Assembly: GCA_947629145.1 (NCBI GenBank) | Contig: CANRCQ010000004.1 | Span: forward strand, 1 to 48,849 | Origin: an uncultured Clostridia bacterium | Lineage (GTDB): Bacteria; Bacillota; Clostridia; Christensenellales; UBA1242 | Direction: 5' to 3' | DNA: 48,849 bases | Part shown: positions 8,024 through 15,889 of the stretch, in pieces | Position numbering within the stretch: the stretch's first letter is position 1 | How the letters are laid out: each line of letters opens with the position of its first letter | The notes under the pieces: generated by a model | Told to the model about the DNA's origin: nothing | The model's input: only the letters and a program-made list of their open reading frames with translations | Databases searched by the model: none | Translations under genes and position numbers: made by a program

Positions 8024-8992
8024 TTCAATGCTATATACATTTTTGAGATGTTCGCGTGTGACAATGCTGTATTTTGCGCAGGCATTTTCAAACAAAATGT
8101 AAAGCCTGCCATCCTTTATGGCAATCTCTTCGCTCATTGCAGGGGCCCCTAGTGTTTCTTTCAAATTCTTGTCTTCCAAGACAACAAGTTTAACTTCGTT
8201 TTCATCAACAGAAATTGTCTTTTCGCTTTCTGTGTTTAAAATGTTTTCAAAAGTGAAGATATGTGAATTTGGCAGTGAGTAAGATGTTGAAAGAATGATG
8301 CTGTTTTCTGTGATAGCCATGCCTTGCACAAGGGATGGAGTTGAAAGGGCAAGATTTGGAGTTGTGCTTTCAAATCCATATTCGTTTGCAGTGTTGATTG
8401 TGTATCTAAAACTTATTGCCTTGTTTGTGCCGTTTTCAGTTTTAACAACATGGCTTTGTGGGGTGTCATACTTGCCGTCACGGTGAAATTCTCCAATCCA
8501 AAGATAGTTGTTTTCAATTGTCAAAAAGTCTGCTCCATTTGGTGCATCAAAGGTGTCGATAATATTTAAACTGTCGCCATTTTTTGCACTCAAAACTTCA
8601 CTAAAAGAAAATCTTGAAACTTTTTTATCTCCTGCAATCCACACGTTTTCGCCATTTGTTTCAATTCCGCCAGCATGACCGTTGTAGATTTCTCCGTTTT
8701 CTTTGAGTGTGATATACTTGTTTTTAGAACTGTCTTTACAGTCTACAACATACACGCGTGATGCGGACTTGTTGTTCATATAGCCACAAATTAAAAACAA
8801 GCCATTGTCTTTTTCATAACAAAGCCCTTGCGGAGTGAAGCCAACTTCTAGGCCGGGAATTGAAAACTCTTTTTGTGCGACCTTGTAAAAAGCGCTGTTG
8901 TCCACAGCAAAATACCAAAACACAGCCACAATTGTAAGCACTGCAAACAAACACGCAAAAACTGTGAGTGTAACTTTCTTTGCTTTTGTCAT
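8015..8992 (-). CDS. Membrane-anchored extracellular protein, probably beta-propeller, unknown function
   Basis: The 325-residue protein has an N-terminal signal anchor (basic MTKAKK, then hydrophobic residues about 7-28) and a soluble outer part rich in short beta-strand blocks: GFTPQGLCY, GLFLICGYM, SRVYVVD, GHAGGIETNGENVWIAG, YLWIGEFHRDGKY. Repeated GxxVWxAG / YLWIGE units suggest a propeller of the kind seen in extracellular sensor or lactonase-like proteins, but I do not recognise a named family or an active site. The ATG at 8992 is chosen because GAAAGGAG sits just upstream; an upstream TTG at 9013 would place that Shine-Dalgarno inside the gene. It is a single gene with its own promoter, divergent from the SHOCT operon. 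Confidence 0.8.
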   Translation of the reverse strand: MTKAKKVTLTVFACLFAVLTIVAVFWYFAVDNSAFYKVAQKEFSIPGLEVGFTPQGLCYEKDNGLFLICGYMNNKSASRVYVVDCKDSSKNKYITLKENGEIYNGHAGGIETNGENVWIAGDKKVSRFSFSEVLSAKNGDSLNIIDTFDAPNGADFLTIENNYLWIGEFHRDGKYDTPQSHVVKTENGTNKAISFRYTINTANEYGFESTTPNLALSTPSLVQGMAITENSIILSTSYSLPNSHIFTFENILNTESEKTISVDENEVKLVVLEDKNLKETLGAPAMSEEIAIKDGRLYILFENACAKYSIVTREHLKNVYSIEIK

Positions 8993-9014
8993 AATTTTTC
9001 TCCTTTCAAACAAA

Positions 9015-9043
9015 AGTTTATCATTTTAGCACTTTTTCGTCAA
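9015..9043 (-). promoter_or_regulatory. Promoter of the minus-strand extracellular protein gene
   Basis: Minus strand TTGACG (9043-9038), 17-bp spacer, TAAACT (9020-9015) with TGA just before it (extended -10). Confidence 0.65.
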
Positions 9044-9094
9044 ATAAAATTAGTAAAAAAATATCTAAACACATATGATATTTGTGTATTTTGT

Positions 9095-9123
9095 TTGCAA
9101 TTATTTGTTTTTTTTGTTAAACT
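9095..9123 (+). promoter_or_regulatory. Promoter of the SHOCT / YugP-like / degV operon
   Basis: TTGCAA (9095-9100), 17-bp spacer, TAAACT (9118-9123) with TGT before the -10. The TTTTTGTTAAACTAT core is repeated before rpe. Confidence 0.65.
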
Positions 9124-9144
9124 ATGTGTATTAAAGGGGGATTT

Positions 9145-9834
9145 ATGTCAAAACATAATTTCAAAGTTTCAACATTTTTATCTGGCTTGTTTATGATTTT
9201 AATTTCCATTGCCTTTTTAGGTGTTGGGCTTTTGTTTGTTATGCAGGTTATTCCAGCATTTTCAAGTGACGATGGGCTTAAACAACTTGGGCTTTTGTTT
9301 GCAGGAATAATTGTTATGCCGTTTATTATTTTGGTGTTGATTTTAATTGTTATAATGTTTTTCTGCTATCTTGTGCTTGGAATAATGCTTATCGTTTCTT
9401 CGTTTAAAACAGACGATGCATTCCACCGCTGGCGTGGATTTGTCATTTTCACAATTGTAATTGACTTTTTAATGATTTTGCCACTGTTTTGGATTGGTTG
9501 CGGAATAAACGGATTTGGAATGTATATTTGCATAGGAACTTCTATTGCACTTTTACTATCTGCAATTTTAAAGATTGTAGATTTGTCACTTTCAGGAAAA
9601 CGTTTAAAAAAGGTTCAACAACTTGCTGCACAAAAGGCACAGGAAACTCAAACACAAGACTCTCAAAATGTGGATTTTTCAAAACTTTCAAATGAAAATA
9701 GTGAAGGCGATGCACCAGAAATTGTTGTTGAAGAAAGCGAACTTGACAAATTGAACAAGTTGAAAGAAAATGGGCTTATCACTGACGAAGAATATGAAAA
9801 ACAAGTTAAAGAATTGAAAGGAGAAGATAAATGA
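9145..9834 (+). CDS. Multi-pass membrane protein with C-terminal SHOCT-like domain
   Basis: The 229 residues contain four or five hydrophobic segments in the first 150 residues, a polar Gln/Glu/Ser linker (about 155-195) and a C-terminal helix pair ELDKLNKLKENGLITDEEYEKQVKELKG. The last part fits the short SHOCT domain (LxxLkelgliTeeEyexkKkxLL), thought to mediate oligomerisation. The start ATG at 9145 has AAAGGGGG directly upstream. The stop overlaps the next gene by four bases (ATGA), so the two are translationally coupled and their products probably work together in the membrane. No catalytic motif is visible and the function is unknown. Confidence 0.8.
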   Translation: MSKHNFKVSTFLSGLFMILISIAFLGVGLLFVMQVIPAFSSDDGLKQLGLLFAGIIVMPFIILVLILIVIMFFCYLVLGIMLIVSSFKTDDAFHRWRGFVIFTIVIDFLMILPLFWIGCGINGFGMYICIGTSIALLLSAILKIVDLSLSGKRLKKVQQLAAQKAQETQTQDSQNVDFSKLSNENSEGDAPEIVVEESELDKLNKLKENGLITDEEYEKQVKELKGEDK

Positions 9835-10628
9835 AAAGTTTAATGTTGGCAGGCACGGAAGAAATGGTTGGGGCATTGTATATTGGGCTTATTATTGTTG
9901 GCGCTTTGCTGGGACTATTTTGTATAGTTGCCGCCATTGCTGAAATTTGGAAATGGGTGTTGGTTGCAAGATACACTCATTACAACAAAAAACAGGCTTC
10001 CGCTGGCCTTTCTGGGCATGAAGTTGCTGAAAAACTTTTGCAAGGCTTGAATATCACGGATGTGACTGTTGCAAAACGCGGATTTTTCTCTGGATTGTTT
10101 TTTGGAAACTCTTACAGTCCTTTTAAAAAGCAGATAAAACTTAGAAAAAACATATATGATGCAACTTCCATCACGGCGGTTGCCATTGCAACGCAGAAAG
10201 CTGCCCTTGCAAAGCGCGACCATGACGGCGACAAAAAAATAAAGGCAAGAAGTGTGTTTTCAACAATGGGCTATTTTGCACCTTTTGCCGTTTTGCCACT
10301 TGTTTTAATTGGTGTTGTAATCGACATTTTGGCATCACAGGGGCTTGGACTTGCAACCATCATCTTATCTTGCATAGCAGTTGTTTTCTATATTGCTTCG
10401 TTTGTTGTGCTTTGTTTAAACATTCCTATTGAAAAGAAAGCAAATGCCGATGCTGTTGAATTTATGCAAAAAACAAATCTTGTCAGCGCTGAAGAACTTG
10501 AAGATGTTAAATCACTTTATAAAACATACATGACAATGTATATTTTGGATTTCATAACTGAACTTTTATATATCTTGTGGAGACTTGTGAAACTTATTGC
10601 AAAGATTTTCAAAGTTTTCAAAAAATAA
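9831..10628 (+). CDS. YugP-like membrane protein lacking the HExxH zinc site (pseudo-peptidase)
   Basis: A 265-residue membrane protein that aligns by eye with the YugP / Zn_peptidase_2 family: an N-terminal membrane segment (15-38), a GLSGHEVAEKLL block (59-70, family LTGAEVAR), NSYSPFKKQIKLRKNIYDATSITAVAI (93-119, family YDPRTKTLRLS...STSVAAIG), two further membrane segments (146-198) and IPIEKKANADA (198-208, family LPVEFNASRRA). In active members the next block after SVAAIGVAA is HEAGH; here residues 122-126 read QKAAL, so both zinc histidines and the catalytic Glu are absent, although the downstream Glu (201) is kept. The gene looks intact and is coupled to the SHOCT gene and 14 bases before degV. 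It most likely has a structural or regulatory role. Loss of activity is inferred from the motif only. Confidence 0.8.
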   Translation: MKSLMLAGTEEMVGALYIGLIIVGALLGLFCIVAAIAEIWKWVLVARYTHYNKKQASAGLSGHEVAEKLLQGLNITDVTVAKRGFFSGLFFGNSYSPFKKQIKLRKNIYDATSITAVAIATQKAALAKRDHDGDKKIKARSVFSTMGYFAPFAVLPLVLIGVVIDILASQGLGLATIILSCIAVVFYIASFVVLCLNIPIEKKANADAVEFMQKTNLVSAEELEDVKSLYKTYMTMYILDFITELLYILWRLVKLIAKIFKVFKK

Positions 10629-10642
10629 CAGGGGGAAAATAA

Positions 10643-11488
10643 ATGAAAATTGCTATCACGGCAGAAAGCACTGTTGATTTGACCAAAGAACTACTTGAAG
10701 AATTTGATATAAAAACCATCCCTTTTGCAGTTATTTTGGGGGACAAAGAATATAAGGATGGGCAGGTTACATCTGCGGATATTTTCAAATATGTCAGTGA
10801 AAACAAAATTCTTCCAAAGACATCCGCTATCAATGAAGAAGCCTACACAGAATTTTTCAACAAGCAACTTGAAACTCATGATGCAGTTGTGCATTTTTCA
10901 CTTTCATCCAAAATCTCATCCGCTTGTCAAAACGCAAAGGCAGTTGCAAGTAAAATGAAAAATGTGTATGTTGTTGACACACTTTCACTTTCAACAGGCA
11001 TTGCACTTTTGGCAATGTATGCGGCAGAACTTGCAAAACAAGGGGAAAAGCCAGATGAGATTGCAAAGAAGTGTGAAGCACGCGTTCCGTCTGTGCAAGC
11101 AAGTTTTGTGATTGAAAGACTTGACTATCTCTACAAGGGTGGAAGATGCAGCGCACTTGCATACTTTGGCGCAAACTTAATGCATATTCGTCCACAGATT
11201 TTGGTTAGAGATGGGCAGATGGGTTCTTATAAAAAATATCGCGGAAATATGGATAAGGTTGTTGCAAACTATTGCAAAGACACCCTTGAAGAATTTTCTA
11301 AGCCAGACCTTACTCGCGCCTTTATAACCTACACAGCTGCCACAGAAGGCATGGTTGCTGCGGCAAGAGAAGCGCTTGAAAAACGCGGATTTAAAAACAT
11401 ATATGAAACGCGTGCAGGTGGCACAATTTCAAGTCACTGCGGAGAGCATACTTTGGGAATTTTGTATATCAATGATGGAAATTTATAA
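10643..11488 (+). CDS. DegV family fatty-acid-binding protein (FakB-like)
   Basis: DegV/FakB proteins bind a fatty acid and present it to the kinase FakA, which phosphorylates it for membrane lipid synthesis. The 281-residue protein has the family layout: N-terminal AESTVDLT (family TDSTsDLp), TSAINEEAYTEFF near residue 54, the Ser-rich ligand loop FSLSSKISSACQNA (near 83) and the second-domain block RLDYLYKGGRCS plus RPQILVRDGQM (150-195). Typical length is 280-290. AGGGGG precedes the ATG. It is the third gene of the 9145 operon. A FakA homologue lies at 19256-20887, so both halves of the exogenous fatty-acid pathway are in this window. DegV paralogues are common, so the exact lipid cannot be inferred. 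Confidence 0.93.
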   Translation: MKIAITAESTVDLTKELLEEFDIKTIPFAVILGDKEYKDGQVTSADIFKYVSENKILPKTSAINEEAYTEFFNKQLETHDAVVHFSLSSKISSACQNAKAVASKMKNVYVVDTLSLSTGIALLAMYAAELAKQGEKPDEIAKKCEARVPSVQASFVIERLDYLYKGGRCSALAYFGANLMHIRPQILVRDGQMGSYKKYRGNMDKVVANYCKDTLEEFSKPDLTRAFITYTAATEGMVAAAREALEKRGFKNIYETRAGGTISSHCGEHTLGILYINDGNL

Positions 11489-11596
11489 ATCATCCGCATC
11501 TTGCACAGGTGGTTCGTCTAAAACAGAAGTTCCAGTGTAAGAGCCTAGTGGGTCGTTTTTATCCACAAACTTACTTTTCTTTTTCTTCTTTTTCAT
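11483..11596 (-). CDS. 37-residue conserved-type small protein (K-rich start, DPLGSYTG, QDADDL end)
   Basis: Minus-strand ATG at 11596 opens a 37-codon gene: a Lys-rich start (MKKKKKKSKF), then DPLGSYTGTSVLDEPPVQ and DADDL at the C-terminus, TAA at 11483-11485. From memory, short clostridial proteins ending in ...GSYTG...P-V-QDADDL recur widely without known function; that is why a gene this short is called. It is soluble, with no signal or membrane segment, and acidic at the C-terminus. It converges tail-to-tail with degV, overlapping its stop by six bases. No good Shine-Dalgarno or clear promoter was seen, which lowers confidence. Confidence 0.65.
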   Translation of the reverse strand: MKKKKKKSKFVDKNDPLGSYTGTSVLDEPPVQDADDL

Positions 11597-11649
11597 GCAA
11601 CTAGTGTGTGCATTTTCTAGAAAAATTTGCGGAAATATCTAAAAAAGGC

Positions 11650-11678
11650 TTTACAAAACAAGTAGATTATGGTAAAAT
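11650..11678 (+). promoter_or_regulatory. rpoZ promoter
   Basis: TTTACA (11650-11655), 17-bp spacer, TAAAAT (11673-11678) with TGG before the -10. The predicted start is near 11685, just before AAGGAG at 11691. Confidence 0.75.
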
Positions 11679-11707
11679 ACAAAAAGTTTTAAGGAGATTG
11701 TGTTATT

Positions 11708-11908
11708 ATGATGAACGAACCACCTATCGATGACCTTACAAAAAAAGCAGGAAACAGATATATTTTGTCTATTGTTGCCGCAAAGCGCGCGAAGGAAATT
11801 GAAACAACTCGCCGCGCCGAACTTGCAACTGCTGACAAAAAGTCTATCAGCATTGCGCTTGACGAAATTGCAGAAGGCAAAGTTGTTCCAAGCGAAATTG
11901 AAGACTAA
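11708..11908 (+). CDS. rpoZ: RNA polymerase omega subunit
   Basis: Omega helps fold and assemble the beta' subunit. The 66-residue protein has the conserved NRYILSIVAAKRAKEI block (around residues 16-31; family R..L...vakRAr.l) and the C-terminal SIALDEIAEGKV segment (family kplt.AleEI..Gki). AAGGAG lies 11 bases before ATG 11708; a second ATG follows at 11711 and would put the Shine-Dalgarno farther away. In many Firmicutes rpoZ follows gmk and precedes coaBC-priA; here it stands directly before priA with separate promoters for each. Confidence 0.93.
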   Translation: MMNEPPIDDLTKKAGNRYILSIVAAKRAKEIETTRRAELATADKKSISIALDEIAEGKVVPSEIED

Positions 11909-11922
11909 TTGCATAAAAAAAT

Positions 11923-11951
11923 TTGATATTTCTTTAGTTTTATGCTACAAT
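11923..11951 (+). promoter_or_regulatory. priA operon promoter
   Basis: TTGATA (11923-11928), 17-bp spacer, TACAAT (11946-11951) with TGC before the -10. It sits in the rpoZ-priA gap and would drive priA-cutA-def-fmt-rlmN-rsgA. Confidence 0.75.
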
Positions 11952-11991
11952 TCTACTGACAAAAGTCGGTGGAATTTTTATTTTTAAGGGT

Positions 11992-14163
11992 ATGTTTGCA
12001 AAAGTTATTATAGACCAAGACGCAAAAGCGCTTGACAGGGTGTTTGAATACATAATTCCAGATGAGATGCAGGTGTGTGAAGGACAACGCGTGCTTGTGC
12101 CTTTTGGTGCGCGCATTTTGCAGGGGTTTGTGGTTGGCCTTGAAAAAGAATGTGAATATGACGAAAGCAAATTGAAAAGCATTGTGCGCTGTGTGGAAAA
12201 CTTTCCAGTAATCAAAAAAGAGATGCTTTGCCTTATGCAATACATGGCGGACAGGCTTCATCTTAAACTTGCAAGTGTTTTAAGGCTTTTTATTCCAAGT
12301 GAAATGCGCACCGACAAAGTGAAAGAACTTATTGTTCGATTTGTTGAACTTGAAGAAAATTTTGTTTTGCCGTCTGCACGTGCGAAAAAGCAACTTGAAA
12401 TAGTTTGTTTTTTGCAAGAACATGGCAAGCAAAAATTTGCGGACATTTCAAATCAATTTGGCTATGCGCCACTTAATGCACTTGTCAAAAATGGCACTGT
12501 CAAAATGAGCGAAGAGCAAGAAAACAGAGTGCCAACTTTTGATAAAGTAGAGAATGTGAAAAGAAAGTTGACACCACTTCAACAGCGCGCTGTGGACACG
12601 ATATGTGAAAACAAAACCTATCTTTTGCATGGGGTGACAGGAAGCGGCAAGACTGAAGTGTATATGACACTTATTGAAAGGGTGTTAAATGACGGAAAAA
12701 CCGCACTTATGCTTGTGCCAGAAATCTCACTCACACCACAAGTTTTGGCAAATTTCAAGGCGCGTTTTGGGGACAAGGTTGCGCTTATTCACAGTGGGCT
12801 TTCTGCCGGCGAACGTTTTGACGAATGGAAACGCATCTTCTTTGGACAGGCGCGCGTTGTTGTTGGGGCAAGGTCGGCAATTTTCTCACCTATTGAAAAT
12901 TTGGGAATTATCATTATTGACGAAGAGCATGAACAGAGTTATCTCTCCGAAAGCAATCCGCGCTATGACACCCACGATATTGCGCTTTTTAGACAAAAAT
13001 ATAACAACTGTGCACTTGTTTTGGGCAGCGCAACGCCTTCGATCGAAAGTTATGCCCACGCGATTGACGGCGATTATACTTTGGTGGAGATGCCTGTTCG
13101 TGTGAACGGCATGGAGATGCCAAAAATTGTTGTGGTTGATATGCTTATGGAGATGCGACAAGGCAACAATCAAATCTTTTCCATCCCACTTATATATGAA
13201 CTTAAAAATATTGTTGAACAGAAAAAGCAAGCCATGATTTTCATAAACAGACGAGGATTTTCGTCTTTTCAACGTTGCAGAAACTGTGGCTATGTGGCAA
13301 AATGCACAGATTGTGATGTTTCGCTTGTTTATCACAGATTTGAAAACAAACTTAAATGTCACTATTGTGGCAAGCGATTTAGGGCGCTGGATGTCTGTCC
13401 AAGTTGTGGAAGCCACGATATAAAACAGGGGGCTGTCGGCACAGAACGCGTGGTTATTGAACTTCAAAAACTTTTTCCTGGTGTGCCGATTTTCCGCATG
13501 GACAATGACACCACTTCCGTCAAAAATGGACATAGAAAAATTTTGAACGAATTTCGAGATGCAAAACCTGGCATTTTGGTCGGCACACAGATGATTGCCA
13601 AGGGGCATGATTTTGAAGATGTGCTTTTGGTTGGCATTGTGGATGCGGACCAAAGTTTATATCAAGCAGATTTTAGAAGCATTGAAAGAACTTTTCAACT
13701 TATCACACAGGTTGCAGGGCGCGCAGGGCGAAGCGCAAATCAAGGGCGTGTGATTTTGCAGACTTACAGTCCGCGTCATTATGTCTATCAATTTGCGACA
13801 AACTATGACTATAAAGGCTTTTTCCAACGCGAAGCTAATTTAAGAAAAGTGACAAAATTTCCGCCTTATGCAAGGATTGTGCGCATACTTTTCAGCCACG
13901 AAAACGAAAAGACTGTTGCGGATGATTGTAAATTGTGCTATAATAAAATTCAAAAGATAAAAGAAGATTATGGGCAGGATTTTGTCTATCTTGACGTGAT
14001 GAAAGCGCCACTCAACAAAATTAAAAACAAATTCCGCTATCAAATTATGATGCGTTTCACACTTGACAAGGCAGATGAGATTGAAAAGAAAGTGTATGAC
14101 ACGATTGATGAAAAATGCAAGTCTTCTGTGTTCTTTGAAATAAATCCAAACAATTTAAGTTAG
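11992..14163 (+). CDS. priA: Primosomal replication restart helicase PriA
   Basis: PriA recognises abandoned replication forks and reloads the replicative helicase. In 723 residues: N-terminal 3'-DNA-binding domain (FAKVIIDQDAKALDRVFEY...), Walker A GVTGSGKTEVY (about 214-224), DEEH box IIIDEEHEQSY (about 306-316), a zinc-binding insert with cysteine pairs CRNC, CTDC, CHYC and CPSC (about 430-475), then the helicase C lobe with GTQMIAKGHDFEDV and QVAGRAGR. The length is typical (700-800). AAGGGT precedes the ATG. It is first gene of a six-gene run with short gaps or overlaps. Confidence 0.97.
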   Translation: MFAKVIIDQDAKALDRVFEYIIPDEMQVCEGQRVLVPFGARILQGFVVGLEKECEYDESKLKSIVRCVENFPVIKKEMLCLMQYMADRLHLKLASVLRLFIPSEMRTDKVKELIVRFVELEENFVLPSARAKKQLEIVCFLQEHGKQKFADISNQFGYAPLNALVKNGTVKMSEEQENRVPTFDKVENVKRKLTPLQQRAVDTICENKTYLLHGVTGSGKTEVYMTLIERVLNDGKTALMLVPEISLTPQVLANFKARFGDKVALIHSGLSAGERFDEWKRIFFGQARVVVGARSAIFSPIENLGIIIIDEEHEQSYLSESNPRYDTHDIALFRQKYNNCALVLGSATPSIESYAHAIDGDYTLVEMPVRVNGMEMPKIVVVDMLMEMRQGNNQIFSIPLIYELKNIVEQKKQAMIFINRRGFSSFQRCRNCGYVAKCTDCDVSLVYHRFENKLKCHYCGKRFRALDVCPSCGSHDIKQGAVGTERVVIELQKLFPGVPIFRMDNDTTSVKNGHRKILNEFRDAKPGILVGTQMIAKGHDFEDVLLVGIVDADQSLYQADFRSIERTFQLITQVAGRAGRSANQGRVILQTYSPRHYVYQFATNYDYKGFFQREANLRKVTKFPPYARIVRILFSHENEKTVADDCKLCYNKIQKIKEDYGQDFVYLDVMKAPLNKIKNKFRYQIMMRFTLDKADEIEKKVYDTIDEKCKSSVFFEINPNNLS

Positions 14164-14173
14164 GGGAGATTTT

Positions 14174-14485
14174 ATGAGAAAAATATATGAAATTTCAACC
14201 ACTTTTGAAAAGAAAGAAGATGCGCAAAATATTGCCGAAAAAATGTTGGATGAAAAACTTATTGCTTGTGGGCATATAAGCGAAATTGAAAGCCACTATG
14301 TTTGGCAAGGGAAAAGAGAGATTACAAAAGAATATTTACTTATCATGAAAACAAGACACAAAAAGTTGAATTTGCTTTTAAAAGCACTTAAAAACATTCA
14401 TCCATATGACTTGCCGGAAATCACTGTCAAAAGGATTGCTGCAAGCAAAGAATATGTGGGTTGGGTGAGAGAAAATACAAAATAA
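14174..14485 (+). CDS. cutA: Divalent-cation tolerance protein CutA
   Basis: CutA is a small trimeric PII-like protein linked to divalent-metal tolerance; its molecular role is not settled. The 103 residues show the family blocks KMLDEKLIACGHISEIESHYVWQGKRE (about 28-54; family LV..rLAACvn...i.S.Y.W.gki), the EYLLIMKTR strand and HPYDLPEI (about 76-83). GGGGAG precedes the ATG, 10 bases after priA. CutA is not usually found inside the priA-def cluster, so it looks like a lineage-specific insertion between priA and def, in frame with the operon. Confidence 0.93.
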   Translation: MRKIYEISTTFEKKEDAQNIAEKMLDEKLIACGHISEIESHYVWQGKREITKEYLLIMKTRHKKLNLLLKALKNIHPYDLPEITVKRIAASKEYVGWVRENTK

Positions 14486-14495
14486 GGAGAAAGTT

Positions 14496-14978
14496 ATGGC
14501 ATCGAGAAATATTGTGAAAATAGGCAGCGCCACTTTAAGAAAAAAGTCAAAGCCTGTTTTAAGCTTTGACGAAGATTTGGGGGCGCTTTTGGATGACATG
14601 AAAAACACCATGATTGAAAGACGTGGAGTTGGGATTTCTGCCGTTCAGGTTGGAATTTTAAGGCGCGCGATTGTGATTGAACTTGACGAAGAAGAAGATG
14701 AATTTTTGGAGATAATAAATCCAGAGATTATCAAAACGCGTGGCAGTGTTGTTGCAAGCGAAGGCTGTTTGAGTGTGCCAGGATTTTATTGTGATATTGA
14801 AAGACCAAAATATGTGAAAATCAAGGCTTTTGACCGTCACGGCAAGCCTTTTGAGTTTGAAGCGAAGGATTACATTGCTCGATGTGTTTGTCATGAGATT
14901 GACCACTTGAATGGGGTTCTTTTTGTAGATTACACAGACGAAGGAAAGGCCTACAAAAAAGAACAAGGGGTTGAGTGA
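14496..14978 (+). CDS. def: Peptide deformylase
   Basis: Removes the formyl group from nascent protein N-termini using a bound metal. All three active-site motifs are present in the 160 residues: GVGISAVQVGI (about 44-54, family GvGLAApQvg; Ser replaces Ala), EGCLSVPGF (about 90-98) and HEIDHLNG (about 132-139), giving the Cys and two His metal ligands and catalytic Glu. AAGGAG precedes ATG 14496. The stop overlaps the start of fmt (TGATG), the usual pairing of deformylase and formyltransferase. Confidence 0.97.
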   Translation: MASRNIVKIGSATLRKKSKPVLSFDEDLGALLDDMKNTMIERRGVGISAVQVGILRRAIVIELDEEEDEFLEIINPEIIKTRGSVVASEGCLSVPGFYCDIERPKYVKIKAFDRHGKPFEFEAKDYIARCVCHEIDHLNGVLFVDYTDEGKAYKKEQGVE

Positions 14979-15889
14979 TGAAAATTCTCTTTTTTGGAAC
15001 ACCTAATTTTGCACAAGTTGTCTTGAAGGGGCTGTTAGAAAGCAGGCACAAGGTCGTGGGGGTTGTTTGCCAGCCAGACAAGCCTTCTGGCAGGGGGAAC
15101 AAACTTAAAAGCCCAGAGATTGTGAGTTTTGCTAAAATGCACGGCGTGAATGTGTATCAATTTGAAAAACTTTCCAACCACATAGACGATTTTAAAAACA
15201 TCGACTGTGATATTTTTGTGACGGCATCTTATGGAAAGATTTTGCCAAAAGCACTTTTAGACCTTAAAATGTGCATAAATGTGCATCCGTCACTTTTGCC
15301 GAAATATCGCGGTGCAACGCCTATTCAAAGCGCGCTTTTAAACGGAGATAATCTCACCGGCGTGACGATTATGAAAACCGAAGTGGGCATGGATGATGGC
15401 GACATTTTCTTGCAACAAAAGCTTGAAATTTTGCCAGAAGACGACTACACAAGTTTGGAAGAAAAACTCTCATCTCTTGGCACACAAATGCTTTTGAAAG
15501 TTTTAGACGAAATTGAAAACAACACCTACAAAAGAACTCCACAAAACCACGCACAAGCCACCTTTGTGAAGCCGATTGCAAAAGAAGATGGGCTTTTAGA
15601 TTTTGATGAAAATGTGGACGCTCTTGTAAATAAAGTGCGTGCGTTTTGCCAAAGCCCAGTGGCATTTTTCTATGTTGGCGGCGACAGAATAAAGGTGTAT
15701 AAAGCAAAGATTGCAACGGATGTTTCATGTGGCGAAATGAAAGAGATTTTGCCAAATAAAAAGCGCTTTTTAATCTCTTGTAAAGACGGAGTTTTTGAGA
15801 TTTTAAAATGTCAAAGTGAAGGCGGCAAAGTTTTGGATGCAAGTGCGTTTTTAAATGGTTTTCGCTTTAAAGCCAGGGTGGTGGACTGA
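14978..15889 (+). CDS. fmt: Methionyl-tRNA formyltransferase
   Basis: Formylates initiator Met-tRNA with 10-formyl-tetrahydrofolate. The 303-residue reading starts at ATG 14978 (TGATG overlap with def); an adjacent GTG at 14975 is possible but less likely. Blocks seen: MKILFFGTPNFAQVVLKGL, QPDKPSGRGNKL, the catalytic region CINVHPSLLPKYRGATPIQ (family lNiHpSLLPkyRGaaPi) with Asn-His, and MKTEVGMDDGDIFLQ with the catalytic Asp. The C-terminal beta-barrel domain follows from about residue 200. Length is normal (310). The stop overlaps the ATG of rlmN by one base. Confidence 0.97.
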   Translation: MKILFFGTPNFAQVVLKGLLESRHKVVGVVCQPDKPSGRGNKLKSPEIVSFAKMHGVNVYQFEKLSNHIDDFKNIDCDIFVTASYGKILPKALLDLKMCINVHPSLLPKYRGATPIQSALLNGDNLTGVTIMKTEVGMDDGDIFLQQKLEILPEDDYTSLEEKLSSLGTQMLLKVLDEIENNTYKRTPQNHAQATFVKPIAKEDGLLDFDENVDALVNKVRAFCQSPVAFFYVGGDRIKVYKAKIATDVSCGEMKEILPNKKRFLISCKDGVFEILKCQSEGGKVLDASAFLNGFRFKARVVD

